A stretch of DNA of 64,000 nt from Phaeobacter cretensis. Lineage in GTDB: Bacteria; Pseudomonadota; Alphaproteobacteria; Rhodobacterales; Rhodobacteraceae. Where the stretch lies: positions 992,001 to 1,056,000 of the forward strand of contig NZ_JBKBEU010000001.1 of NCBI RefSeq assembly GCF_047372505.1, given 5' to 3'. Below the pieces are notes generated by a model. That model had not been told where the DNA came from, ran no database searches, and was given only the letters and a program-made list of their open reading frames with translations. Both the position numbers and the translations under genes were made by a program. Within the stretch, counting starts at the first letter, position 1. The number at the start of each line of letters is the position of its first letter. Of the stretch, positions 34,163-43,533 are shown piece by piece.

Positions 34163-35491
34163 TCATCCACGAGCACGAACGACCTCCATCAACGCCAGAA
34201 GCGCAGACATATCCGGGCCACGTTCCATGCCCGTCACAGCTTTGCGCAACGGCATGAAGAGCCCCTTGCCCTTGCGCCCGGTCTTGGCCTTCACCTCAGC
34301 AGTCCATTTACCCCAGCTCTCGCTGTCATAGCGACCGTCGGGTAGCAGAGCCATAGCCTCGGCGATGAAATCCTTGTCCTCATCCGCGATCAACGGCTCA
34401 GCACCATCGCGGCACAGAGCCCACCAACCAGCCAGATCCTTAAGCGTGGTGATGTTTTCCTTGGCCATATCCCAGAAAGCAGCCTGTTTGGCAGCAGGCA
34501 CGTCTAGCGTATCCAAATGGCTTTGTACATCCGCCAACGTCAGCGACTGCAGGTAACGAGCGGTCAGCGGATAGAGATCTTCGACGTCGAATTTGGTCGG
34601 AGCAGCCCCAAACCGATTGATGTCAAATCCCTCGATCAGCTCAGACATCTCTGTACGCAACTCAACCGGATCAGATGAGCCGAGCCGGGCCATCAGGCTA
34701 AGCAGTGCCATCGGCTGTACACCCGCTTCACGTAGATCGCGCAGGGCCAACGTGCCAAGGCGTTTCGACAGCGCCTCGCCCTGTGGTCCAGTCAATAGCG
34801 AGTGGTGCGCAAAAGACGGAACCGTGCCGCCCAGCGCCTCAATGATCTGAATCTGTGTCGCCGTATTGGTCACGTGGTCGGAACCGCGCACAACATGGGT
34901 TACGCCCATTTCTGTGTCGTCCACAACCGACGCCAATGTATATAGAAACTGCCCATCGCCCCGGATCAGCACCGGATCTGATACAGATGCCGCATCGATG
35001 GAAATATCGCCAAGTACGCCGTCGGTCCATTCAATCCGCTGGTGGTCTAGCTTAAACCGCCACACACCATTGCCACGTTCATCGCGCAGGGCTATTTTCT
35101 CGTCATTAGACAACGCCAGTGCGGCTCGGTCATAGACAGGCGGCTTACCCATATTGAGTTGTTTCTTGCGTTTCAGATCCAGTTCAACCGGAGTTTCAAA
35201 CGCTTCATAGAACCGGTCGATCTCACGCAGTTTGTCCGCTGCGGCAACATACCGGTCCAGACGCTCGGACTGGCGCTCGACCCGGTCCCAAGTCAAACCC
35301 AGCCATTCAAGATCCTGCTTGATTGCATCGACATACACTTCCTTCGACCGTTCTGGGTCGGTATCATCGATACGCAGGATGAAACTACCGCCAGCCTTGC
35401 GGGCGATCAGATAGTTCATCAGCGCGGTACGCAGGTTGCCTACGTGGATATAACCCGTCGGCGACGGGGCAAATCGGGTGGTTGTCATCAC
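34163..35491 (-). CDS. gltX: Glutamate--tRNA ligase
   Basis: A 442-residue class I synthetase that charges tRNA-Glu. The HIGH-type motif is SPTGYIHVGNLRTAL and the KMSKS-type motif is EALSKRLGTLAL. DDTDPERSK and RGDGQFLYTLASVVDD are further hallmarks of the catalytic domain. It is the short, non-zinc form; Rhodobacterales often carry two gltX genes, and a second copy would lie elsewhere. Start ATGATG at 35491; either methionine is possible. Confidence 0.95.
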   Translation of the reverse strand: MMTTTRFAPSPTGYIHVGNLRTALMNYLIARKAGGSFILRIDDTDPERSKEVYVDAIKQDLEWLGLTWDRVERQSERLDRYVAAADKLREIDRFYEAFETPVELDLKRKKQLNMGKPPVYDRAALALSNDEKIALRDERGNGVWRFKLDHQRIEWTDGVLGDISIDAASVSDPVLIRGDGQFLYTLASVVDDTEMGVTHVVRGSDHVTNTATQIQIIEALGGTVPSFAHHSLLTGPQGEALSKRLGTLALRDLREAGVQPMALLSLMARLGSSDPVELRTEMSELIEGFDINRFGAAPTKFDVEDLYPLTARYLQSLTLADVQSHLDTLDVPAAKQAAFWDMAKENITTLKDLAGWWALCRDGAEPLIADEDKDFIAEAMALLPDGRYDSESWGKWTAEVKAKTGRKGKGLFMPLRKAVTGMERGPDMSALLALMEVVRARG

Positions 35492-35671
35492 AAGTCTCCT
35501 GTTGCCCTGCCCATCTCACATAGGCGGCGTTTTGTCCAGTTGTGGAGCGGCCCGCACAATCAATCCAAAATCATTTCAAACTGTCCATGTTTTTCCTTGG
35601 CGAACTTAGATTTCATTCAGACTTCCTGTGTCAGCCTGTCGCATCAGAAAAAATTGAATTGGTACGAAACA

Positions 35672-37201
35672 ATGGGATCTCCCATGAATAAGATGATCCC
35701 AAGCCAAGTATCATCGGCCGAGAACCTATCCGAACCGTCGCATTCGCGCCTCATGGATGTGCTGAACAAACTTGACCAAGGCGTAATGGTCTGGACCGAG
35801 GATGGGCACTGTCAGGTATTCAACGAGCGTTTACTCACCCTTCTGGAGCTCCAGAACGGTGACATCTACCCAGGCTACTCGCGTGCAGATTTTTTTGCGA
35901 CCGCTGTCAAACTGAACCATGTAACGGAAGATAGCGCCGCTCAGGCAGAGCAGGATTTCAACTCTGACAAAGAACGGTTTTCCGCCACCCGTAAAATGCC
36001 GTCGGGCCGACGGTTGCAGATTGATACCCGGCGGTTATCTACTGGCGGTTTTGTCACCTGCTATACGGATGTAACCCAAGTCGAACGCACTGCAAGGGAT
36101 CTGACAAAAGCGCGTCAGGCCGCCGAAGAGGCCGAACTGACAGCACTCAAAACACTAGCGGCAGAGCAATCCTGGCGCGAAGAGGCCAAGCTGTTATCGG
36201 AACTGGACGAATGGCTGCATTCCTGCAAATCGCAGGATGAGTTGTTTCGTATTGTCAGCACCTTCATGGCGCGGCTGTTTCCCCATTCGCAGGGAGAGCT
36301 CTATATCTACTCCAACTCGCGCGACGTGCTTGATGGTAAATGTCACTGGGGCGGAGCCAATGTGCATGATCACATCTTCCCAGATTCCTGTTGGTCACTA
36401 CGCCGTGGTCGGCAGTACCTCTATTCGGCGGATAAAATCGCTTTCGCCTGCTCCCATGTCGACGACCAGCCCGAAAGCGATGCGCATGAGGATTATGTGT
36501 GTTTTCCTGTGGTTGCCCATGGAAATACCGTCGGCTTGTTGCACGTAAAGTTTCCTCCCGAATCTGACCCGAAGCGCAAAGTTTCGCTACATCGGCTCGC
36601 TCTACGCTGTGGCGAGCACATCTCGCTTGCTATCGCAAATGTGCGGCTAAGGGACGAGTTACATGACCAATCGACCCGTGACCCTCTGACCGGTGTCTAT
36701 AATCGGCGACACTTCTTGGGAGAGCTGCGAAATGCAGTAGCCCTGGCGGACCGGAAGGCCAGCCAACTTGGGATACTCAGCTTTGATGCGGACCGTTTCA
36801 AAACCTTCAACGACACCCACGGCCATGATGCCGGTGACATGGTTCTGCGCGCGATTGGCGACACTCTGAAAGATCTGTTTCACAACGGTGAGGTCTGCTG
36901 CCGGATGGGCGGCGAAGAATTTGCCATCTTCTTGCCTGACACCGACAAAGAGCAGACTATGGAAGTGGGTGAAGCCCTGCGCGGAGCGATTGAAGATATC
37001 ACCCTGCGGTATGGTTCAGGAACGCTTCCGCGCGTTACGATCTCCATCGGGGTTGCCAGCTTTCCCGAAGATGGCCTGCTGCCGCAGGACCTCATGCATG
37101 CTGCGGACCACGCGCTCTATGCAGCCAAGAATGCCGGCCGTAACTGCGTGGTAGATTGCGGCGAGGCCGACCCCGCAGGCGGCCCATTCTCCAGCAAATA
37201 G
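35672..37201 (+). CDS. Diguanylate cyclase with PAS and GAF-like sensor regions
   Basis: A 509-residue cytoplasmic signalling protein with no membrane segments. Domains: PAS-type (about 20-140; VLNKLDQGVMVWTEDGHCQVFNERLLTLLEL), short coiled coil, a GAF-like region (about 175-320), and a GGDEF domain from DQSTRDPLTGVYNRRHFL to the end. The catalytic loop reads GGEEF (about 413-417), consistent with active synthesis of cyclic di-GMP. The RxxD inhibitory site normally just before it is replaced by HNGE, so product inhibition is probably lost. The start at 35672 avoids overlap with gltX; the ATG at 35684 is an alternative. Confidence 0.88.
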   Translation: MGSPMNKMIPSQVSSAENLSEPSHSRLMDVLNKLDQGVMVWTEDGHCQVFNERLLTLLELQNGDIYPGYSRADFFATAVKLNHVTEDSAAQAEQDFNSDKERFSATRKMPSGRRLQIDTRRLSTGGFVTCYTDVTQVERTARDLTKARQAAEEAELTALKTLAAEQSWREEAKLLSELDEWLHSCKSQDELFRIVSTFMARLFPHSQGELYIYSNSRDVLDGKCHWGGANVHDHIFPDSCWSLRRGRQYLYSADKIAFACSHVDDQPESDAHEDYVCFPVVAHGNTVGLLHVKFPPESDPKRKVSLHRLALRCGEHISLAIANVRLRDELHDQSTRDPLTGVYNRRHFLGELRNAVALADRKASQLGILSFDADRFKTFNDTHGHDAGDMVLRAIGDTLKDLFHNGEVCCRMGGEEFAIFLPDTDKEQTMEVGEALRGAIEDITLRYGSGTLPRVTISIGVASFPEDGLLPQDLMHAADHALYAAKNAGRNCVVDCGEADPAGGPFSSK

Positions 37202-37273
37202 CAGCCGCTGAGTGTTAGGCATATCGCGTGGCACTACGCTTTCATGCACAGAAACCCCAACTCACTTCCCGGA

Positions 37274-38932
37274 TCAGCTTGGGTCACGCCAACGGTTTAC
37301 AATAGGATAGCGACGATCCAGCCAGAACGCACGTGGCGTAAGCCGTGCACCTGGGGCCGATTGGAACCGTTTGTATTCACTGATGTAAAGCAGGTGCTCT
37401 ACACGTTGGGCGTTTTCCCGTGAGAAGCCAACCGCAACGCAATCAGCGATAGAGCCGTCCTGATCCACCAAGATCTCCAGAATCGCATCCAATTCGGGGT
37501 AGTCCGGCAAGCTGTCGCTATCTTTCTGGTCATCGCGCAGCTCGGCGCTTGGTGGCTTATCAATAACTGTCGTGCGAATAACCTCGCCCTCCGGCCCCAT
37601 CATCCAGTCGCGATGGTTCGCATTGCGCCAACGGCATGTTTCAAACACGCGGGTTTTGTAAAGATCCTTGATCGGGTTATAGCCACCGGCCATATCACCG
37701 TAGATTGTGGCATACCCCACCGCGACCTCTGATTTGTTGCCAGTGGTCAGCAGCATCTCACCAAATTTGTTAGACATCGCCATCAACAAAAGCCCGCGCA
37801 GGCGGGACTGGATGTTTTCTTCGGTCAACCCCGGTTCGGTGCCTGCGAATAGCGGTGCCAGCGTATTGGTGATCGCAGCGCGGCCTTCGGCAATTGGGAC
37901 ATAGTCGTAGCGGACGCCCAGCGCCTTGGCGACTGCTTCGGCATCATCAAGCGAGTCCTGCGAGGTAAATTCCGATGGCAACATCACGCAGCGCACATTT
38001 TCGGCCCCGAGCGCATCCACGGCGATTGTTGCAACTATCGCAGAATCGACGCCGCCGGAGAGACCAAGCAGCACTTTCTTGAACCCGGTCTTTCGCATGT
38101 AGTCGCGCAGAGAGAGGGTCATCACATGATAATCCTGCTCCCATTCATTGGGCAGCGTTGCTTTTGGACCTTCGACAGCGCGCCAGCCCTCTGGGGTGCG
38201 TTCCAGATCCAGATGGCAGATATCTTCTTGCAGCAACGGCATTTGCACCGCAAGCGCACCGCCGGGGTTCAGCACAAATGATCCGCCATCAAAAACCTGA
38301 TCGTCCTGCCCCCCTACCATATTGAGGTAGATGACCGGCAGATCGGTCTCAACCGCGCGAGCCACCATGTGATTGAACCGCACATCCATCTTGTTGCGGA
38401 AATAAGGCGAGCCATTGGGGATCAGCAGAAATTCAGCGCCCGTCTCGGCCAAGGTTTCAGCCACATCCTCATACCAACCATCCTCGCAGATCGGGCTACC
38501 AATACGGGTGTTGCCGACGGCATAAGGACCACCCAATGGCCCGGCGTCAAAAATCCGCACCTCATCAAAAACGGTGGCATTGGGGAGATGGTGTTTCAGC
38601 ACCTGTGTGGTGATCTTGCCCGCTTTGAGGATCAGATAGGCATTGTACAATTTGCCGTCGTCAAACCAGGGAGATCCAATAGCCAGCGCAGGCCCATCGG
38701 CACAATCGGCGGCCAATCGCTCAACCTCGGCTATGGCGGCATGGTAAAAACCCGGCTTTAGCACCAGATCCTGAGTGTTGTAGCCCGTAATAAACATCTC
38801 AGGCAGCGCAACCAGATCAGCGCCTGAACCACGACCCGCAGCCCAAGCCTCGCGGGCCTTGTTTGCATTGCCCAACAGATCCCCGACGGTGGGGTTCAAC
38901 TGGGCCAGTGTCACGCGAAAACGATCAGCCAT
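37274..38932 (-). CDS. nadE: Glutamine-dependent NAD+ synthetase
   Basis: A 552-residue two-domain enzyme for the last step of NAD synthesis. The N-terminal nitrilase-type glutaminase domain shows LVALPEMFITGYN (Glu), KHHLPNATVFDE (Lys) and GSPICEDGWYEDV (Cys), the complete catalytic triad. The C-terminal synthetase domain has the ATP-pyrophosphatase P-loop LGLSGGVDSAIVATIAVDALG and TTGNKSEVAVGY. It complements nadD at 20.1 kb. It is divergent from the MORN protein gene with about 150 bases between starts. Confidence 0.95.
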   Translation of the reverse strand: MADRFRVTLAQLNPTVGDLLGNANKAREAWAAGRGSGADLVALPEMFITGYNTQDLVLKPGFYHAAIAEVERLAADCADGPALAIGSPWFDDGKLYNAYLILKAGKITTQVLKHHLPNATVFDEVRIFDAGPLGGPYAVGNTRIGSPICEDGWYEDVAETLAETGAEFLLIPNGSPYFRNKMDVRFNHMVARAVETDLPVIYLNMVGGQDDQVFDGGSFVLNPGGALAVQMPLLQEDICHLDLERTPEGWRAVEGPKATLPNEWEQDYHVMTLSLRDYMRKTGFKKVLLGLSGGVDSAIVATIAVDALGAENVRCVMLPSEFTSQDSLDDAEAVAKALGVRYDYVPIAEGRAAITNTLAPLFAGTEPGLTEENIQSRLRGLLLMAMSNKFGEMLLTTGNKSEVAVGYATIYGDMAGGYNPIKDLYKTRVFETCRWRNANHRDWMMGPEGEVIRTTVIDKPPSAELRDDQKDSDSLPDYPELDAILEILVDQDGSIADCVAVGFSRENAQRVEHLLYISEYKRFQSAPGARLTPRAFWLDRRYPIVNRWRDPS

Positions 38933-39084
38933 CCTGCTTGCGTCCTTCGATATTCCTGCCCCTTGCCATTAAACAGATCATGCGCCGAGGGAAAGACCAT
39001 GACGGCAAAAGACATTGCGACGGCGGCGGCTGTGGCATAGTTTCCTGTCAAACCGATCAACAAGCCCACACTCTGGCTCTCCTT

Positions 39085-40572
39085 ATGGCAAGCAGATTCT
39101 TCATGACCCGTTTCACGACCGCCGCTCTACTGACCTCTGCTCTGACACTTGGCGCTGCCGGGGTTGGCAGCCCTGCACTGGCCCAAGATGGCAAGGTGCT
39201 GACCACGCAGGATGAAATCGGCGGCATCTACGAAGGCACCTTTCGTGGTGGTTTGCAGCATGGAACCGGTACATACAAACTACCTAATGGTTATGAATAT
39301 ACCGGCGATTGGGTCGATGGAGAAGTCCGCGGCCGCGGTGTTGCGCGTTTCCCCAACGGCTCCGTCTATGAGGGCGAATTCACCAAGGGCAAGCCTGAAG
39401 GGGCGGGCAAGATCACATTTGCCGACGGAGGCACCTATGAGGGTGAATGGTCTGAGGGCGTAATCAATGGCCAGGGTATTGCAGTCTATGCCAATGGAGC
39501 GCGCTATGAGGGCGGTTTTCGTGATGCGAAGCATCACGGCAAGGGCATAATGCGCAATCCCGGTGGGTATGAATTTGACGGCGACTGGGTAGACGGTCGC
39601 AAAGAAGGCATAGGCAAGATCACCTATCCCGATGGCGCGACCTACGAGGGTGATGTTCGCAATGGCCAGCTGGACGGCAGCGGCACGCTGATCATGCCAG
39701 ACGGGCTGGTTTATGAAGGTGACTGGGCTGCCAACCAAATGGATGGGTCCGGCGTTCTGACCCAACCCAATGGTGACATATATGAAGGTCCGCTGGTCGC
39801 CGGCCGTCGTCAGGGTGAAGGCAAACAGATCCACGCCAATGGCGACGTTTACATCGGCAATTTCGAGGATGACCTTCGCCACGGCGAAGGCACATTCACC
39901 AAGACTGATGGCTATGTCTACTCAGGCGAATGGCTATCTGGTCAGATCGAGGGCAAGGGCCGCGTGACCTATCCGGATGGCTCCGTCTACGAAGGTCAAT
40001 TCCGCGATGACCTCGCCGATGGTGTTGGCAAAATCACCTACCCCGATGGTTCGACCTACGAGGGCGATTGGGTTGCTGGTGTGATCGAGGGTAAAGGTAC
40101 CACGACCTACCCCAATGGGCTGGTGTATATCGGTGAATTTCAGAATGCCAAAAACCACGGCCAGGGCGTCATGACCTATCCTGACGGATACCGCTATGAA
40201 GGCGGCTGGAAAAACGGTCAACGCGACGGTGACGCGGTTGTCACCTACCCCGATGGATCGATCTATACTGGCAACTTTGCCGATAGCCAGCGACATGGAA
40301 CCGGGAAAATCGCCATGACCGACGGGTTCAGCTACGAAGGAGACTGGACCGAGGGGAAAATCAGTGGCGAGGGTGTTGCAACATATGCCAATGGCGATGT
40401 CTACGAAGGCAGTTTCCTCAACTCCAAACGTCAAGGCCCCGGCGTTATGCGATACGCCAGCGGACAAAGTGCCGAGGGCACTTGGGAGAATGGTGCCTTG
40501 AAAACCACTGGAGCGACGAACCAAGACAGTGGTGATGTATCGACGACAGATGGCGACAGCGCCAGTAACTGA
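39085..40572 (+). CDS. Exported protein of 19 tandem MORN repeats
   Basis: A 495-residue protein. A signal peptide (FTTAALLTSALTLGAAGVGSPALA, cleavage before QDG) is followed by about 19 nearly uninterrupted 23-residue MORN repeats of the form YEGxWxxGxxxGxGxxxYPDG, covering almost the whole mature chain, and a short Ser/Thr/Asp-rich tail. MORN repeats form an elongated beta-solenoid and bind lipids or proteins. Here it would extend through the periplasm or be surface-exposed. Two starts, 39085 and 39103, are both compatible with the signal peptide. No enzymatic domain is attached. A strong terminator follows. Confidence 0.88.
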   Translation: MASRFFMTRFTTAALLTSALTLGAAGVGSPALAQDGKVLTTQDEIGGIYEGTFRGGLQHGTGTYKLPNGYEYTGDWVDGEVRGRGVARFPNGSVYEGEFTKGKPEGAGKITFADGGTYEGEWSEGVINGQGIAVYANGARYEGGFRDAKHHGKGIMRNPGGYEFDGDWVDGRKEGIGKITYPDGATYEGDVRNGQLDGSGTLIMPDGLVYEGDWAANQMDGSGVLTQPNGDIYEGPLVAGRRQGEGKQIHANGDVYIGNFEDDLRHGEGTFTKTDGYVYSGEWLSGQIEGKGRVTYPDGSVYEGQFRDDLADGVGKITYPDGSTYEGDWVAGVIEGKGTTTYPNGLVYIGEFQNAKNHGQGVMTYPDGYRYEGGWKNGQRDGDAVVTYPDGSIYTGNFADSQRHGTGKIAMTDGFSYEGDWTEGKISGEGVATYANGDVYEGSFLNSKRQGPGVMRYASGQSAEGTWENGALKTTGATNQDSGDVSTTDGDSASN

Positions 40573-40667
40573 TTTACAGCAATCGCCCGCGATCACCATT
40601 GATTGCAATGTCAATGTCCTAAGACCTCAGCGCGATTGCGAGTGCTTGCTAATCAGACAAACCAACC

Positions 40668-40702
40668 AGAGCGCGCGCCTCGACTGAGGTCGCGCTCTTT
40701 TT
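40668..40702 (+). terminator. Rho-independent terminator of the MORN gene
   Basis: AGAGCGCG...CCTC, a GACT loop and GAGG...CGCGCTCT, followed by TTTTT. It separates the MORN gene from the leuA leader. Confidence 0.75.
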
Positions 40703-40863
40703 GTGTGCGCGTTTCTAGGCTTATCACTTCTGGCGTTGCCCAGTGTTTGATCTCGCGTTGCCCTGTGTTTGATAAGGACCAATCGGCGACAGTCACAGGC
40801 TTTACTCCTTTCTCGTCACTTTCTGTCTTTCCATTCGCCTTTGGCTCTGTATAAAACTGCACT

Positions 40864-40950
40864 ATGACTTTGCGCGCAGATATCCCTTGCTTTGCCACCG
40901 CCCAGCGCGGTGCAGATCTGCGCGCCCTACTGATCCTAATCCGCCTCTGA
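40864..40950 (+). CDS. Leucine-rich leader peptide of leuA (attenuator)
   Basis: A 28-codon frame 84 bases before leuA. Its last ten residues are LRALLILIRL, with five leucines and two isoleucines immediately before the TGA. A perfect 10-bp inverted repeat CCTCTGAGCG (40944-40953) / CGCTCAGAGG (40970-40979) begins within the last leucine codon and includes the stop codon. This arrangement is that of a transcription or translation attenuator: a ribosome stalled at Leu codons, or one that reaches the stop, would leave or block different RNA stems. No start-site ribosome-binding motif is obvious, and no T-tract follows the repeat. Confidence 0.6.
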   Translation: MTLRADIPCFATAQRGADLRALLILIRL

Positions 40951-40979
40951 GCGTGCCATCCGGTGCGCCCGCTCAGAGG
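40944..40979 (+). promoter_or_regulatory. Attenuator stem-loop overlapping the leader stop codon
   Basis: CCTCTGAGCG (40944-40953) pairs perfectly with CGCTCAGAGG (40970-40979). The left arm contains the leader peptide stop TGA. It lies 55 bases upstream of the leuA start. Without a U-run, it more likely acts as an anti-structure or controls translation than as a simple terminator. Confidence 0.55.
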
Positions 40980-41033
40980 GGAAAGCTTGCGCGCCAAGGA
41001 TTGGATTTTAGGACAGACAAGAAAGATACCAAC

Positions 41034-42605
41034 ATGACAGCTGCACCTGACAAAGATCGCGTATGGATCTTCGACACCACTTTGCGTGATGGCGAACAGA
41101 GCCCCGGCGCAACCATGACCCATGATGAAAAGCTGGAAATCGCCGAGCTGCTTGACGATATGGGCGTCGATATCATCGAAGCGGGCTTTCCGATCGCCTC
41201 TGAAGGTGATTTCAAAGCGGTAAGCGAGATCGCCGAGCGCTCGCGTAAATCTGTGATCTGCGGTCTTGCACGGGCCAATTTCAAAGACATTGATCGCTGC
41301 GCCGAAGCGGTGAAGAAAGCCGCCCAGCCGCGCATTCACACCTTTATTGGCACCTCGCCACTGCATCGCGCTATCCCGAATCTCACAATGGATGAGATGG
41401 CCGATAAGATCCACGAGACGGTCACCCATGCCCGTAATCTGGTGGACAATGTGCAATGGTCACCAATGGATGCCACCCGGACGGAATGGGACTATCTCTG
41501 CCGGGTGATCGAGATCGCCATCAAGGCTGGTGCCACGACCATCAATATTCCCGATACTGTTGGTTATACCGCACCAATGGAAAGCGCAGATCTGATCAAG
41601 CGGCTGATTGAAACCGTGCCCGGTGCAGATGACGTAATTTTTGCCACCCATTGTCACAACGACCTTGGCATGGCGACCGCGAACTCACTGGCCGCGGTCG
41701 CGGGCGGCGCACGCCAGATTGAGTGCACGATCAACGGACTTGGCGAGCGTGCAGGCAACACCGCACTGGAAGAGGTCGTCATGGCGCTGAAGGTGCGCAA
41801 TGACATAATGCCGTGGTCGACCAATATCGACACCAAGAAGATCATGCATATCTCGCGTCGGGTCGCCACGGTTTCCGGGTTCAACGTGCAGTTCAACAAG
41901 GCAATCGTCGGCAAAAACGCCTTTGCCCACGAAAGTGGGATCCATCAGGATGGAATGCTGAAGAACAAAGAGACCTTTGAAATCATGCGTCCCGAAGACG
42001 TAGGTCTATCTGGCACCTCCCTGCCCCTCGGGAAACACTCTGGCCGCGCCGCTTTGCGTGACAAGCTGGGCCAGCTCGGGTTTGAGGTGGGCGACAACCA
42101 GCTCAAGGATCTGTTTGTACGGTTCAAAGAACTGGCTGACCGCAAGAAAGAGGTGTTTGACGACGACATCATCGCGCTGATGCGTGCCAGTGGTGATGAC
42201 GATGACCATCTAAAGCTCGTGTCGATGAAAGTGGTCTGCGGCACTGGCGGCCCGGCTGAGGCGACCATCGAGATGGAAGTCGACGGTCAGGACGTGAGCG
42301 AGACCGCCGAGGGTGACGGCCCAGTTGATGCCGCCTTTAAGGCAATCCGCAAGATCCACCCGAACTCAGCACATCTGCAACTATATCAAGTACATGCAGT
42401 GACCGAAGGTACCGACGCGCAGGCCACAGTATCTGTCCGGTTGGAGGAGAACGGCGTAATCGCGACAGGTGAGAGTGCCAACACCGATACGGTGGTGGCC
42501 TCAGCCGCTGCCTACGTTGGCGCACTGAACCGGCTGATTGTCCGCCGCGACAAGATGGGCGCAGGCGCTGACACGCGTGAGATTTCCTATAAGGACATCA
42601 CCTGA
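41034..42605 (+). CDS. leuA: 2-isopropylmalate synthase
   Basis: A 523-residue LeuA, the first committed enzyme of leucine synthesis: it condenses acetyl-CoA with 2-oxoisovalerate. The HMGL-like TIM barrel opens with IFDTTLRDGEQSPGATM (metal-binding Asp) and contains the HCHNDLGMATANSLAAVAGGARQIECTINGLGERAGNTALEEV block with the metal histidines. The C-terminal regulatory domain (leucine feedback) is complete, ending at residue 523. The ATG at 41034 is used; a longer frame would overlap the leader peptide. A leucine-rich leader lies upstream and a terminator downstream. Confidence 0.96.
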   Translation: MTAAPDKDRVWIFDTTLRDGEQSPGATMTHDEKLEIAELLDDMGVDIIEAGFPIASEGDFKAVSEIAERSRKSVICGLARANFKDIDRCAEAVKKAAQPRIHTFIGTSPLHRAIPNLTMDEMADKIHETVTHARNLVDNVQWSPMDATRTEWDYLCRVIEIAIKAGATTINIPDTVGYTAPMESADLIKRLIETVPGADDVIFATHCHNDLGMATANSLAAVAGGARQIECTINGLGERAGNTALEEVVMALKVRNDIMPWSTNIDTKKIMHISRRVATVSGFNVQFNKAIVGKNAFAHESGIHQDGMLKNKETFEIMRPEDVGLSGTSLPLGKHSGRAALRDKLGQLGFEVGDNQLKDLFVRFKELADRKKEVFDDDIIALMRASGDDDDHLKLVSMKVVCGTGGPAEATIEMEVDGQDVSETAEGDGPVDAAFKAIRKIHPNSAHLQLYQVHAVTEGTDAQATVSVRLEENGVIATGESANTDTVVASAAAYVGALNRLIVRRDKMGAGADTREISYKDIT

Positions 42606-42619
42606 GCGCTAAATATATT

Positions 42620-42664
42620 TAAAAAAGGGCCTGCAGCTTTGATAAGTCGCGGGCCCTTTTTATT
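42620..42664 (+). terminator. Rho-independent terminator of leuA
   Basis: AAAAAAGGGCC, a 22-base interior and GGCCCTTTTT pair symmetrically and are followed by a T-rich stretch. It starts about 15 bases after the leuA stop. Confidence 0.7.
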
Positions 42665-42765
42665 TTCACCTTAGGCTTTTGGAATTTAGTTCACACTTAT
42701 TTCAATTTCAGACTGCATAATGATATTTTAAAACCTTTAGAACCGTATCAACTGATTGGTGCCAC

Positions 42766-43528
42766 ATGACCATCCGGCACGGTTCTCAGACTTATTTGAC
42801 CAAGCAATCTTGCAGAGCCATCTTTCAATCGCATCTAAAATCCGGTCGTTATAAGGATTTGCTGATTTCTCTGCGACCACTGATATCACCCAGTGATCCA
42901 AACGCTGAACTACTTGACTTGGTTGCCGACTGCTATTTTGGCTTGGAAGAACCAGATAAAGATGCCCAGGTTCTTAAGGCGGTCACAGAAACTTAGCCGG
43001 AAGTCCCAACCGCATGGGGTAAACTTGGTTCCCGTTATTTACAACTCGGAGAAAAAACTCACTGCCGCAGAACCTATTCGAAACGGGCTTTGCACGCACG
43101 ATCCTACCTGAAGCCAAGTTCATATTCCAGACGCGCCACGCGCTTGATGTGGGACTGTCGCTGTTCTCCAATAATTTCAGCTCAGGCCATTACTATATCA
43201 ACCGCCATGAATGGATCGGGCACATAATAAGAGCGAGCTTTGCCTGTCTCGATGACTACACGCTCAAACTTGGCCCGAGACTGCATGTACAATCCTACCG
43301 CAAACTCGTTGACGCCCCCGAAGACGAATTGAGAACGATCTTGTCCAACCTTGATCTAGAGAACGCCTCCGCACGGAGGCCGCGGAAGGATTAATTCAAA
43401 CAGCATCGGCTATACAAGTGAGAGATGGAATAAACAAAGCGGGGCTGGGCAAGTGGCGTCACTTTGAGAATCAACTTGCTCCCCTGATCGAAGCCTTAGG
43501 TGGATGGGAGATACGAGACAGATCGTGA
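42766..43528 (+). pseudogene. Decayed TPR-sulfotransferase gene
   Basis: Remnants of one protein can be traced in order. A TPR-like start (ELLDLVADCYFGLEEPDKDAQVL) runs to a TAG at 42994-42996, and the same frame continues PEVPTAWGKLGSRYLQLGEK. In another frame come LFETGFARTILPEAKFIFQTRHALDVGLSLFSNNFSSGHYYI and YRKLVDAPEDELRTILSNLDL, then in a third frame QTASAIQVRDGINKAGLGKWRHFENQLAPLIEAL, ending at a TGA at 43526-43528. These blocks are the standard C-terminal half of TPR-containing sulfotransferases. The N-terminal PAPS-binding part is missing, with at least one stop, a deletion and frameshifts. Confidence 0.75.
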
Positions 43529-43533
43529 GGCGA

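Noticed and set aside
40653..41456. Minus-strand frame of 267 codons opposite leuA
   Set aside because: Antisense to leuA and its leader; no family pattern.
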